Shown here: positions 8,232-16,644 of the stretch, piece after piece
How the letters are laid out: each line of letters starts with the position of its first letter
Numbering within the stretch: position 1 is the first letter of the stretch
Assembly: GCA_034421575.1 (NCBI GenBank)
Contig: DAOUKG010000060.1
Coordinates: 62,001-126,000 of the forward strand
Direction: 5' to 3'
DNA length: 64,000 nucleotides
Origin: VXLM01 sp034421575
GTDB lineage: Bacteria; Chloroflexota; Dehalococcoidia; Lucifugimonadales; VXLM01
Notes under the pieces: model-generated
Database searches by the model: none
Seen by the model: only the letters and a program-made list of their open reading frames with translations
Told to the model about the DNA's origin: nothing
Translations under genes and position numbers: made by a program

Positions 8232-9479
8232 GTGACCTTCCGAACGTTCAGAATGTTGATCGCCGGTATCGGCGTTGGGATGGTTGTCGTCCTATCGGCG
8301 GCGTGCAGCTCTCAGGAAGCAGACGAGCCGGCGCCCGATAGCCGCGTGCCGGCAACCGAACTGCCTGCCCCAACAGCCAGGCCGGACCCGACAGCATCGC
8401 CCGAACCTGCGCCGACGCCTGCGCAGACAGCAACGCCGCTCGACGAGTCCGTTGAGGAGAGTTCACGTGATCCGTGGGGGGACGACCTCGATACATTCGC
8501 GGTAACCTCGTTCACCGATAACGGCAGAAAATACGAGATCATGAAGATCCTTCCGAAGGACGCCATACGTGCGATATTCGATCCGAACTTCCTGACTCAT
8601 GATGAGGCTGAGAGCCAGTACCGAGATACGGACCTTGTCATAGGGGTATCCATTAACGGCGAGCACCGCGCCTACAACGTGGCGTATCTGAGCGGCCATG
8701 AGATCGTCAACGACGTTGTCGGAGGCAAGCCCATCGCGGTCACCTGGTGACCGCTCTGCTTTACGGCCATAGTTTATGGCCGAGAACTGGAAGACCAGAC
8801 TGTGAGATTCGGCGTGTCCGGTCGGCTGATCATGAATGCCCTCGTTATGTACGACCGGGAGACAGACTCGCTGTGGAGCCAGTTCCTCGCCAAGGGGATC
8901 GCGGGCCCATTGAAGGGAAGGGAACTTGAGATTATCCCCTCTCAACTCACCAACTTCGGGACCTGGGTAAAGCAGTTCCCGGATACCATGGTCCTCGACA
9001 CGCATACCAGCTACCCGATCGACGATCACTATCTCTCGTACTATTCGGGGTTTGATGCAGGCATCCTCGGTGAGGAGCATGAGGACGATCGTCTTCGCAG
9101 GAAGGAATTGGTCCTCGGAGTTACCGGTGAGCAGGGCCAGATTGCCTACAGCTACCTCAATCTGCTGGAGGCCGAGGTCGTGAATCACGAATTCGAGGGG
9201 GCGCCCCTCGTCGTCACCGTAGACCGCGAGGGTGGGGCAACCGCCATGTTCCGGCGCACGGTGGATGGTGAGGTCCTCGATTTCGAGAACGTCGACGACA
9301 TGACCATGACCGACACGGCAACCGGCTCTGTCTGGGACAAGGCGACCGGACGAGGGCTGAGCGGCGAACTAAAGGGCACTCAGCTCGAAACGTTCCCGTA
9401 CATCATGGCCTTCTGGTTTGCGTGGACGGACTTCTACCCCGAGACTGACCTCTACGTTCCGCCGGTCATGGAAAGTTAG
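8232..9479 (+). CDS. DUF3179 lipoprotein, candidate selenoprotein (in-frame TGA = Sec173)
   Basis: One reading frame of 415 codons interrupted only by TGA at 8748-8750. Start GTG 8232 follows AAGGAG (8217-8222). Residues 1-30 form a lipoprotein-type signal ending LSAACSS, then a Pro/Thr-rich linker to about residue 70. The DUF3179 core follows: DLVIGVSINGEHRAY, HEIVNDVVGGKPIAVTW, then TGA, then PLCFTA, VRFGVSG, ALVMYDRETDSLWSQ and IAGPLKG. From family knowledge this core normally reads VT-(Y/W)-Cys-Pro-Leu-Cys, so the TGA replaces the first Cys of CPLC. Frame, codon use and family residues continue intact to TAG 9477-9479. A SECIS-like hairpin lies at 8764-8782. The DUF3179 function is unknown; the CxxC suggests redox or metal chemistry outside the cell. 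The alternative is a nonsense mutation or sequencing error. Confidence 0.82.
8764..8782 (+). promoter_or_regulatory. Putative bacterial SECIS element
   Basis: CGGCCATA (8764-8771) pairs perfectly with TATGGCCG (8775-8782) around a GTT loop. The loop begins 21 nt after the TGA at 8748-8750 and its first base is G. Bacterial SECIS elements are hairpins placed directly after the UGA inside the coding region, with a G at the start of a small apical loop, so position and form both fit. It also encodes part of the conserved core (TAIVYGR). Confidence 0.7.
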
Positions 9480-9961
9480 GCTGCCGCCTCCTGCCTCGAC
9501 TCGGTGCTCTTCAGCAATTCGGACGCGGCATCGTCACCGGCTTCTGAACGTGACCGGACGTAATCGCGCATGACGGGAGCGGCCGCGATCAGCTTGGCGT
9601 TGGCCAGCTGGATTTGGTCGTCGCCCATCCTGCCGAATACCGACGCGATGGTGGTCGATTCGGCGTCGGTGATCTGCCTGGGATTGAAGTCGTCGTATTT
9701 CCACGGACCGGACGGGGTACCTTCTCCCTCGAGCGCATCGACGATCGCTTTTGCATCACCGTCTCCGCCGGAGGACTGTTCCGCAACGTAGGAGTAAAGG
9801 GCCGGTGACGCAGCGATCAGCGCGGCGTTCTCAAATTGCTTTGCAAGCCCGACCTCACCACCGTAGAGCACGGCGACAGTTTCGTCGTCCGGGCCTATGA
9901 TGCGGGTTGGGTTGCCCTCGTTGTGCGTCCACGGTCCTGGCGTCGCCTGCTGCAAGCTCAT
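9476..9961 (-). CDS. Protein with two copies of a phage-type NAxLIAAAP domain
   Basis: 161 aa, no signal peptide. Two copies of the same unit are visible: residues about 7-60 (TPGPWTHNEGNPTRII, then NAALIAASPALYSYV) and about 82-138 (TPSGPWKYDDFNPRQI, then NAKLIAAAPVMRDYV). The unit, a Gly-Pro-Trp opening and an Asn-Ala-x-Leu-Ile-Ala-Ala-(A/S)-Pro helix, is common in small phage and prophage proteins of unknown function. The stop codon overlaps the stop of the DUF3179 gene by 4 nt (convergent). No other phage genes are nearby, so it may be a domesticated fragment. Confidence 0.75.
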   Translation of the reverse strand: MSLQQATPGPWTHNEGNPTRIIGPDDETVAVLYGGEVGLAKQFENAALIAASPALYSYVAEQSSGGDGDAKAIVDALEGEGTPSGPWKYDDFNPRQITDAESTTIASVFGRMGDDQIQLANAKLIAAAPVMRDYVRSRSEAGDDAASELLKSTESRQEAAA

Positions 9962-10030
9962 CTCGTTTTTCTCCTAGCCGTATGTGATCGAAGGTTCCGA
10001 CAAGGAGTATACCACCATGCCTCGCTTTCA

Positions 10031-10059
10031 TTGACTGCCTCATAGCCCGATGCTACACT
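10031..10059 (+). promoter_or_regulatory. Predicted sigma-70 promoter of the amidase gene
   Basis: TTGACT (10031-10036), 17-nt spacer, TACACT (10054-10059). A leader of about 28 nt precedes ATG 10094 and holds GGAAGG as the ribosome site. Confidence 0.7.
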
Positions 10060-10093
10060 CTCGCGGTTATACATCACCACTGGAAGGCCACTC

Positions 10094-11515
10094 ATGTCAG
10101 ACAACGATCTTGCCTACCTGCCCGCAACCGAAATCCGTTCGATGATCGCCGAGAAGAAGGTCTCGTCGGTCGAAATGACGAAGCTCTACCTCGAACGCAT
10201 CGACGCCCTCGATTCGCAGTTCAACTCCTACCTTACAGTCACCTCCGACCTCGCACTGGAGATGGCCGCAGAGGCAGACAAGGCCGTCGCGCGTGGCGAT
10301 GATCTCGGTCCTCTGCACGGGCTGCCGATATCGATCAAGGACCTGGAGATGACGGAGGGCATCCGAACGACCAGCGGTTCGCTGATCTTCGCCGACCGCA
10401 TTGCCTCCTACGACTCGGTCGTCGTCGAGAGAGTCAAAAAGGCAGGGGCCGTCATCCTCGGCAAGACGAACACGCCGGAGTACGGTCTGCTCGGTCACAC
10501 CGAGAACCGGCTCGGAGACCACTGCCGCAACCCGTGGAACACCGAGCGCACGACGGGCGGTTCCAGTGGAGGCGCCGGAGCGTCGGTCGCCGCGGGCCTG
10601 TGCGCCCTGGCCACCGGCAGTGACGGCGGCGGGTCGATTCGCATCCCCGCCGGATTCTGCGGCATCTACGGCATCAAGCCGACCCAGGGCAGAATATCCT
10701 ACTACCTTGGACCGGGGGCCGATCCCGCCGCCAATCTTTTCAGTCAACCCGGCCCCATGACGCGCACGGTTGCGGACTCGGCCCTGCTGCTCCAAGTCCT
10801 GGCGGGACGCGATCCTCGCGATCCCGGCGCACTGCGCGACGAGCCCGACGACTACGTTGCCGCGCTCTCGCGGGGCGTCGAAGGAATGAAGATTGGCTGG
10901 AGTCCCGATTTCGGATTCGCCGCTGTTGAGCCGGAGGTCCGGGATTCGGCGGCTGACGCCGCCAGGGCATACGAGGACCTAGGAGCGGTCGTCGAAGAGA
11001 TAGACCTCGTTCTCGATATGCCGTTCGAGCAGTTCTGGCCGCTGTTCACGGCGATCATGTACGCCCGTGTTGCCGGTGTCGTCGATGAACACTGGGATAA
11101 ATTGACATGGTACGCACAGGAGTCACTCGCAACGGGCAAGAACATAACGGGAGCGGAATTCGTCAATGCGTTGGGACACGTCGACGTGATGAAGTCGCAG
11201 TTTGCCGACGCGTTCGACGAGTACGACCTCATCCTGACGCCGACCCTCGCGACGCCCGCGTTCCCGGTCGGTGAGCCTCCGGCAAAGATCGGGGAGCAAG
11301 ACGTCCACTGGTTCTGGGGTTACACGCCGTACACGATGCCCATAAACATGATTGGCTCGACCGCCGCGAGCATTCCGTGCGGGTTCTCTTCCGACGGCCT
11401 GCCCATAGGATTGCACATCATCGGTGACCATGGAGCCGAGTCAACCGTCTTCGCCGCCTCCGCCGCCTTCGAGGAAGCGCGCCCGTGGATTCAGCACCGC
11501 CCACCGGCGGGGTAG
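10094..11515 (+). CDS. Amidase, amidase-signature family
   Basis: 473 aa hydrolase with a Ser-cisSer-Lys triad. The Lys is in LPISIKDLEMTEG (near residue 83), the cis-Ser in the signature TTGGSSGGAGASVAAG (near residue 160), and the nucleophile in GSDGGGSIRIPAGFCG. Length and layout match GatA and fatty-acid or aliphatic amidases. There is no gatC or gatB next to it, and it has its own promoter, so I favour a stand-alone amidase over the Glu-tRNA amidotransferase subunit. The C-terminal GLPIGLHIIG block is also typical. Confidence 0.88.
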   Translation: MSDNDLAYLPATEIRSMIAEKKVSSVEMTKLYLERIDALDSQFNSYLTVTSDLALEMAAEADKAVARGDDLGPLHGLPISIKDLEMTEGIRTTSGSLIFADRIASYDSVVVERVKKAGAVILGKTNTPEYGLLGHTENRLGDHCRNPWNTERTTGGSSGGAGASVAAGLCALATGSDGGGSIRIPAGFCGIYGIKPTQGRISYYLGPGADPAANLFSQPGPMTRTVADSALLLQVLAGRDPRDPGALRDEPDDYVAALSRGVEGMKIGWSPDFGFAAVEPEVRDSAADAARAYEDLGAVVEEIDLVLDMPFEQFWPLFTAIMYARVAGVVDEHWDKLTWYAQESLATGKNITGAEFVNALGHVDVMKSQFADAFDEYDLILTPTLATPAFPVGEPPAKIGEQDVHWFWGYTPYTMPINMIGSTAASIPCGFSSDGLPIGLHIIGDHGAESTVFAASAAFEEARPWIQHRPPAG

Positions 11516-11548
11516 ACTTTGGCATCTGGATCGTGGCCCAACGCGTAG

Positions 11549-11568
11549 GGGCGGTTCGCGAACCGCCC
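11549..11568. repeat. Perfect 20-nt palindrome, GGGCGGTTCG family
   Basis: GGGCGGTTCG followed by its exact complement CGAACCGCCC. The same family occurs at 18368-18393 with an A/T variant. Placed 33 nt after the amidase stop, it could act as a terminator hairpin, although the following T run is only two bases. Confidence 0.75.
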
Positions 11569-11670
11569 TTGTGTGGGACGTGGTTCGTCTCACCAAGACT
11601 GAACAGTTGCCTTGATTGTCATGGGGTTGCGCAATTGTAGTGTCTTGCGGTACACTCGTCATCACAATAC

Positions 11671-11696
11671 GCATCAAATGATGCATAATATGATGC
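11671..11696. promoter_or_regulatory. Putative VapB operator
   Basis: The inverted repeat GCATCA-AA-TGATGC (11671-11684) is followed by a third half-site TGATGC (11691-11696), 22 nt before vapB. VapB-type antitoxins repress their own operon through such palindromes, so this is the likely autoregulatory site. A possible -10 CATAAT (11684-11689) lies inside it. Confidence 0.5.
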
Positions 11697-11717
11697 CTCT
11701 AATCGTGGGAGAGCCTG

Positions 11718-11915
11718 ATGAGAACCACACTCAACATAGATGACAGCCTGCTGAAAGAGGCGGCCCGACTTACAGGGATCGAAGGCAGGGCCGCTCTCGT
11801 GAAAGAAAGCCTGCGCGCACTCATAGAACGAGAGAGCGCTCGTAGACTCGCGAGTCTCGGTGGGAGTGAGCCTCAGCTACGATCCATACCGCGCAGAACC
11901 ACCGAGTACGCATGA
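11718..11915 (+). CDS. vapB: Type II antitoxin, VapB family
   Basis: 65 aa. The N-terminal RTTLNIDDSLLKEAARLTGI is the ribbon-helix-helix DNA-binding motif of VapB-type antitoxins (MRTTLxIDDxL). A helix with KESLRALIERE follows, and then a basic C-terminal tail that would wrap the toxin. A GGGAG site precedes ATG 11718. The stop overlaps the vapC start by 4 nt, so the pair is translationally coupled. Confidence 0.88.
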   Translation: MRTTLNIDDSLLKEAARLTGIEGRAALVKESLRALIERESARRLASLGGSEPQLRSIPRRTTEYA

Positions 11916-12289
11916 TCCTGGTCGACACCTCCGTTTGGGTCGATCATCTGCGTGGTGAGGAGCCGCATCTCGTATCGCTTCTCAGCGAGAATAAGGTGTT
12001 GGGGCATCCCATGGTCATCGGTGAATTGGCCTGCGGCAACTTACGCAATCGTGACGAGTTACTGCAAGGTCTCAAGGGGTTGCCGGCTATACCTTCAGCA
12101 TCCCATGACGAAGTGTTATATCTCATTGAAGAGCGTCGCCTGATGGGACGAGGCATAGGATTCATCGATGCTCATCTGCTTGCAGCCACTGTCCTCGCCT
12201 CTCCGGCCAAGCTCTGGACAAAGGACATGCGACTCTTGAAGGTAGCGGTTGCCCTGCGCCTCGCCTACGACACGTCATATTTGCAGTAA
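11912..12289 (+). CDS. vapC: PIN-domain ribonuclease toxin, VapC family
   Basis: 125 aa PIN domain, a Mg-dependent RNase expected to cleave tRNA or rRNA when free of VapB. Acidic catalytic residues are all visible: D5 in MILVDTSVWVDHL, E38 in VIGELACG, the Asp of GIGFIDAHLLAA, and the Asp of LWTKDMRLLKVA. Length is normal and the gene appears intact. Paired with the antitoxin upstream by a 4-nt overlap. Confidence 0.92.
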   Translation: MILVDTSVWVDHLRGEEPHLVSLLSENKVLGHPMVIGELACGNLRNRDELLQGLKGLPAIPSASHDEVLYLIEERRLMGRGIGFIDAHLLAATVLASPAKLWTKDMRLLKVAVALRLAYDTSYLQ

Positions 12290-12387
12290 TGTGCTGACCG
12301 CAGATATTCATGCCTGGCGAAGTGCGCGTTCCCTGAAGATCCGGATATTTGAGTCCGTCATGCGTCGTGACTCCGCCAGCCGACTGA

Positions 12388-13839
12388 TCAGTCCGCTGGA
12401 CTCTTTCCAGACTCGACCCCTGTTCCCTTCTGCACGTCCGGTGTCCTACCCCGCCCGCCCTTGAGCACCGAGAGCGCCGCCCCCGCGAGCACCAGCCCGG
12501 ACATTGCGAGATAGGCCGTCTTCATCCCCGACGTGAATGCCCCCAGCACCCCTTCGGTCCCCGACTCCGAGACCGCGGCGAGGCTTGGCTCGAAGCCCTG
12601 AGCGCCCATCACCGTGACGACGATCGTGGTCGCGACGGCGATTCCCGTGATGTTTGCCGTGTTTCGCACGAGGTTCAGGAAGCCGGACATCACGCCGTAT
12701 TTGCTCCGTTCGACGACGCTGAGAATCGAGCTGTTGTTGGGCGCGTTGAACGTGCCCGTCCCGATGCTCTGCGTCACCGTCCCCAGGACTATCAGCCAGA
12801 TCGGTGAGGTCTCCGTGGCCCGCGAGAGGATGAACAGACCGGTCGCGGTGAAGAGCAGACCGCCGACATTGAACGCCGTCCAGCCGTACTTGTCCGAAAG
12901 CCGACCGCCCAGCGGTCCCATGATAATCATGGCGAATGCCGCGGGCACCAGGACCAGCCCCACCTTCCCGGGAGAGTAGCCGAGCACGGACTGAAGATAG
13001 AAGGGCATGAGGAATCGCACCGATGAGATGCTCATGAACGAGATCACGCTCGCCACGACTCCGATGGCGAACACTTTATGACGGAACAGCGCTACGTCGA
13101 GCATCGGACTGCGGTTCCGCAGCTCCCAGTACGTGAAGAACCCGGCAAGCCCGACGACTACAACGAACCCCGCAACGATTGGCGGAGCGCGCCAGCCCAT
13201 CTCCGCCCCGTTGCTCATGGCCAGCAGGAAGACGATCAGGACTGCCGTGGATGTGAGAGCGCCCACCAGGTCGAACGGGCCCCCCGATATCGCTCCGTCC
13301 GTCTTCTTTCGGTCGAGGACGATCTGCGCCACCGCGATGGCGACAAAGGCGAGCGCGACCGTAAGGAAGAACACCCCCTGCCAGCCGAATACGTCCACGA
13401 CGAACCCGCCGATGGCAGGCCCCCCGACGGCTCCGGAACCCACGGCGCTGATCTGGAGACCGAGGGCCTTGCCGCGCTCGCTCTCGGAGAAGGACGAAAG
13501 GAGAATCGCCGTCGAGGTCGCCTGCGTCATGGAGGCGCCAAGCCCCATGAGGACGCGCGCGCCTATGAGTGTGACGATGTCACTCGCCGCTATGCACAGG
13601 ACCGCTGAGACGAGGAATATCGTGAAGCCGATGATGTACAGTCGCTTGCGGCCCACGATGTCGGAGAGCCGTCCCATCGGCAGCAGGAGAGAGCTGATCG
13701 TGAGAGCATAGGCGATCATCACCCACTGGACGGTCGGAAGGTCGGTGCCGAACTCGTTTGCTATACTCGGGAGCGCGACGGCTACGCTGCCGTGGTCGGC
13801 GACGGAAACGAACAGACCCAGCGCGATGGCCGAGAACAC
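12388..13839 (-). CDS. MFS transporter, DHA2 (14-TM) drug exporter type
   Basis: At least 483 aa of hydrophobic helices. Family landmarks are ALPSIANEFGTDLPTVQWVMIAYALTISSLLLPMG in TM1-2, then GRLSDIVGRKRLYIIG (the loop 2-3 motif of MFS carriers), and GRLSDKYGW in the second half. It probably exports small molecules by proton antiport. The start is unsure: the GTG at 13839 lies inside the conserved WWV stretch. The true N-terminus probably lies about 15 codons upstream, where I see AGGAG but no standard start codon. Confidence 0.85.
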   Translation of the reverse strand: MFSAIALGLFVSVADHGSVAVALPSIANEFGTDLPTVQWVMIAYALTISSLLLPMGRLSDIVGRKRLYIIGFTIFLVSAVLCIAASDIVTLIGARVLMGLGASMTQATSTAILLSSFSESERGKALGLQISAVGSGAVGGPAIGGFVVDVFGWQGVFFLTVALAFVAIAVAQIVLDRKKTDGAISGGPFDLVGALTSTAVLIVFLLAMSNGAEMGWRAPPIVAGFVVVVGLAGFFTYWELRNRSPMLDVALFRHKVFAIGVVASVISFMSISSVRFLMPFYLQSVLGYSPGKVGLVLVPAAFAMIIMGPLGGRLSDKYGWTAFNVGGLLFTATGLFILSRATETSPIWLIVLGTVTQSIGTGTFNAPNNSSILSVVERSKYGVMSGFLNLVRNTANITGIAVATTIVVTVMGAQGFEPSLAAVSESGTEGVLGAFTSGMKTAYLAMSGLVLAGAALSVLKGGRGRTPDVQKGTGVESGKSPAD

Positions 13840-13989
13840 CCACCACTGGTACCGTTGCGAGGTGTGGATCTGTATAGGAGGACTCCTGATCGGGCAGGGC
13901 CAAGAATACCATAGCGTCCCTTACATCGTTGTAGAGACTATGCACCTACTGCCAGCGCCAAGTCGGGTCCAATTCGCGCTAAACTCATC

Positions 13990-14047
13990 ATTCCTGCGGA
14001 GGCAGGAATCCGGTCCCCAACCGCTGGACTCCGGCCTTCGCCGGAGT
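13990..14047. repeat. Pair of short palindromes of the ATTCCGGC family
   Basis: ATTCCTGC-GGAG-GCAGGAAT (13990-14009) and ACTCCGGC-CTTC-GCCGGAGT (14028-14047) stand 18 nt apart. Both are variants of the hairpin seen at 6573-6592, 23220-23239 and 52975-53019. Confidence 0.8.
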
Positions 14048-14095
14048 GACGGCTTGAGGGTAGTCTCCGGTCTTTGTGGAGACGTATCGCATCAC

Positions 14096-15436
14096 ATGGA
14101 TGGAAACACTTTTGGTGTTGCGGTGACACACCTAATGGCTGTCTGCATGGCCCTGCTAATCGCCATGGTAGCAGTGGCGTGCGGCGACGATTCGATGCCC
14201 GTTGAACCTTCTCCCACGGTCGCCGCGACGGTTGAAGCTCCCTCAGCTACAGTCACGCCCGCCGCAGTCGAATCGGAAGAATCTTCTCCTACCGTCGTGG
14301 TCAACACCGGTCCTGCGATTTCGGAATCCACCGACGTCTTGACCGAGGAAGAACTGCTCGACACCACCCATCCACTGGAGGGTCTGCCTGCGCCGGAACT
14401 CACGGGCATAGACTCATGGATCGGCTCCGACCCCGTAACTCTCGCGTCTCTGCAGGGAAAAATCGTTCTCATCGACTTCTGGACGTACTCGTGCATCAAC
14501 TGCATCCGCACTCTGCCGTTCATCCTCGAATGGCAGGAGAAGTACGGACCGCTCGGTCTCCGCATCATCGGCGTCCACACGCCGGAATTCGACTTCGAGA
14601 AGGACGCCGAGAACGTCAGGGCGGCCGTCGAGCGGCTTGGGATCGCCTATCCCGTGGCGCTGGACAACGACGCCGAGACATGGGACGCATTCGGCGTCTC
14701 GGCGTGGCCCGCCAAGTACCTGTTGGACGTAGACGGCATCGTCCGCTACGCAGAGGTCGGGGAGGGCGGATACGTCGCCATGGAGCAGACGATCCGCCAC
14801 TGGCTCGGACAGGCGAGCGTCGATGTCTCGTCCGTAGCGTTCGAGCCGGAAGACTACCATCTCGACCCGGAGATCGACCGGGCGGGCCGTGTCGGAGACA
14901 AGGAGCTTGCGCGGACGCGAGAGATATACGCCGGGTACAAGAAGAACCTGCCGTTTCACCGTTTCCCGCCACCGAGGCCCTGGGTCCTTTACGAAGAATT
15001 TTATGAGGGCCTCGACGAGGACGTGTTCTTCGAGGACGTGCCTGAACACGAGAACCAGCGGCTCTATATGCAGGGCCTCTGGCACGTCGGCCCGGAGAGC
15101 CTGACGCATGCCCGCTCCACGGACAACTTCGAGGACTACCTCGCCATCAAGTACAACGCCAAGACCGTCAACGCCGTGCTCGGACACGACGGCGGCGCAC
15201 CGTATCAGGTGCGAATCACGCTCGACGGGATGCCCCTGTCCCCGGACGACGCCGACACCGACGTGCGGTTCGACGACATGGGAAACAGCTACCTGATGGT
15301 CGACGAGGCGAGAATGTACCGGCTCATCAGGACAACCGAGTACGAGCAGCACCAACTGCAAATAAGCTCGAACTCAGACCGCTTCGAGCTGTTCACCTTC
15401 ACCTTCGGGGCCTATGAGAAGTTGGAGGATAATTGA
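14096..15436 (+). CDS. Lipoprotein with a thioredoxin-like domain and a DipZ-type C-terminal domain
   Basis: 446 aa from ATG 14096 (ATG 14135 is an alternative). A signal ending VAVAC suggests a lipoprotein, followed by a Ser/Thr/Pro linker. About residues 100-240 form a TlpA/redoxin-like thioredoxin domain with the active site CINC in FWTYSCINCIRTLP and WPAKYLLD as the cis-Pro region. The remaining 200 residues (FHRFPPPRPWVLYEEFYEG onward) resemble the C-terminal module of DipZ-like proteins. Expected role: extracytoplasmic thiol-disulfide exchange. The frame is open further upstream, but that part runs through the palindromic repeats and over the divergent transporter start, so I exclude it. 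Confidence 0.85.
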   Translation: MDGNTFGVAVTHLMAVCMALLIAMVAVACGDDSMPVEPSPTVAATVEAPSATVTPAAVESEESSPTVVVNTGPAISESTDVLTEEELLDTTHPLEGLPAPELTGIDSWIGSDPVTLASLQGKIVLIDFWTYSCINCIRTLPFILEWQEKYGPLGLRIIGVHTPEFDFEKDAENVRAAVERLGIAYPVALDNDAETWDAFGVSAWPAKYLLDVDGIVRYAEVGEGGYVAMEQTIRHWLGQASVDVSSVAFEPEDYHLDPEIDRAGRVGDKELARTREIYAGYKKNLPFHRFPPPRPWVLYEEFYEGLDEDVFFEDVPEHENQRLYMQGLWHVGPESLTHARSTDNFEDYLAIKYNAKTVNAVLGHDGGAPYQVRITLDGMPLSPDDADTDVRFDDMGNSYLMVDEARMYRLIRTTEYEQHQLQISSNSDRFELFTFTFGAYEKLEDN

Positions 15437-15568
15437 GGGCAGTTTTGAGAAAGTGTGGGTTGTGCTTCTGGATATCAGGAACGGGGAGATTAAAGGTATC
15501 GGCTGATTCCGTATCTAACAACATCCCCAATACCGGCAATTTGCAACATCCGCCAAAGCAACAAGCTT

Positions 15569-15598
15569 TTGACCGCACGGTGGTAGGCAAGGTAGAGT
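15569..15598 (+). promoter_or_regulatory. Predicted promoter of the Pro/Thr-rich lipoprotein gene
   Basis: TTGACC (15569-15574) and TAGAGT (15593-15598) with an 18-nt spacer, about 50 nt before ATG 15648. Confidence 0.45.
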
Positions 15599-15647
15599 AG
15601 CAAGTTGTAAAGCGAGGGGGACATACTAATCGAAGGAGCGCACACTC

Positions 15648-16328
15648 ATGAAAGCGCTTTGGCTGTTCCCTTTGCTTGCCCTTGTTCTCATCGCGCTGGC
15701 CTGCGAAGACGACGTTCCTGATCCGACTTCAAGAACATTGTCCCCGGATATGGTGAGGGCAGCGACGCCGACGCCCACTCCTGTCCCTCCAACGCCCACC
15801 GCCACCCCGGAACCAACCCCAACCCCGGTCCCGCCGACCCCGACTCCAACCGTACCACCTCCGCCGACTCACATACCCATACCCACCAGCCTCGGCCAGA
15901 CCATCGAGGCATATGGGAGCGCCTACACCGTACATGGGTTTCTTGACCCGGCCCCGGCCGGACCGCCCCCTCCGCCCGGAGCGCCCGCCGATTTCAGAAT
16001 CAGAGAGGGGATGCGCCTTGTCGCCTTAGACATCAGCCAAGTGGGCGTCGCTATAGGCGATGAAAGTGACGCAAACGACTTCGCCCTTTCTGATGATCAG
16101 GGAAACTTCCATTTGCCGTCCGTGTTCGTACTCGCAGAATTGGAGCCGGTCTTTCCATCCACGCTCTACTCATCCGGCCCCCAACGTACCGTAAGGCTTG
16201 CGCCAGGTGAGGAAGTGCGCGGGTGGGTTACCTTCCAAGTTCCCAAAGATGCTGGCCTCGAGTTAGCATTTGCCGAGGCGAAGAAAAACGACTTTTACGT
16301 CGCCATCGGAAACCTGACCAACCAATGA
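15648..16328 (+). CDS. Pro/Thr-rich lipoprotein, DUF4352-like domain
   Basis: 226 aa. Start ATG 15648 behind AAGGAG. Residues 1-18 form a signal peptide with the lipobox LIALAC. About residues 35-85 are a Thr-Pro repeat linker (PTPTPVPPTPTATPEPTPTP style), probably a cell-wall spanner. The C-terminal 130 residues begin with an LGQTIEAYG strand and contain RLVALDISQ and NDFALSDDQGN. This recalls the immunoglobulin-like DUF4352 fold found in surface lipoproteins; I am not certain of the family. Function unknown. Confidence 0.72.
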   Translation: MKALWLFPLLALVLIALACEDDVPDPTSRTLSPDMVRAATPTPTPVPPTPTATPEPTPTPVPPTPTPTVPPPPTHIPIPTSLGQTIEAYGSAYTVHGFLDPAPAGPPPPPGAPADFRIREGMRLVALDISQVGVAIGDESDANDFALSDDQGNFHLPSVFVLAELEPVFPSTLYSSGPQRTVRLAPGEEVRGWVTFQVPKDAGLELAFAEAKKNDFYVAIGNLTNQ

Positions 16329-16479
16329 AAGACTCACTCTGCCGGCGCACCCCCAACTCTCAGGAACTCACCATCAACGAGGATGGTATTGCCTTGCGGT
16401 AGGGCAAGGTGCGTGGAGTTTCTTGAGACTTGGTAGACGGAGGCGTGTTTTGGATCGACATCTACCTCGATGAGAAACG

Positions 16480-16567
16480 TGGTGCCGAAGGTGAGATTCG
16501 AACTCACACGGGATTTAACTCCCAACGGTTTTTGAGACCGCCGCGTCTACCATTCCGCCACTTCGGC
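16480..16567 (-). tRNA. tRNA-Leu (anticodon CAA), CCA encoded
   Basis: On the minus strand a 7-bp acceptor stem (GCCGAAG, 16567-16561, with CTTCGGC, 16490-16484) encloses a class II tRNA. The anticodon loop is CTCAAAA, giving CAA for the Leu codon UUG. There is a long variable arm with GGGA/TCCC and a T-loop GTTCGAATC. The 3' end has discriminator A and an encoded CCA at 16482-16480. Confidence 0.95.
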
Positions 16568-16644
16568 AGGCACTGACACGCTTCAATTATCCCAACGACG
16601 CGCGCCCCGGTCAACGTTGGGGCGTTTCTTGATCGGTGGTAACG

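Noticed and set aside
8058..9479. Two separate genes or a broken pseudogene at the DUF3179 locus
   Set aside because: The two open parts are in one frame, meet at a single TGA and together make one intact DUF3179 protein; the second part has no ribosome site at a sensible start. A Sec codon explains this better, though reads should confirm it.
13078..13711. Two long plus-strand frames
   Set aside because: They lie antisense inside the MFS transporter, whose helices and motifs are clear; the products are low-complexity shadows.
13745..14095. Long N-terminal extension of the thioredoxin-domain lipoprotein
   Set aside because: It would run across the divergent transporter start and two palindromic repeats; the signal peptide sits at 14096 or 14135.
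16334..16525. Minus-strand frame of 63 codons
   Set aside because: Overlaps the 3' part of tRNA-Leu and has no family residues.
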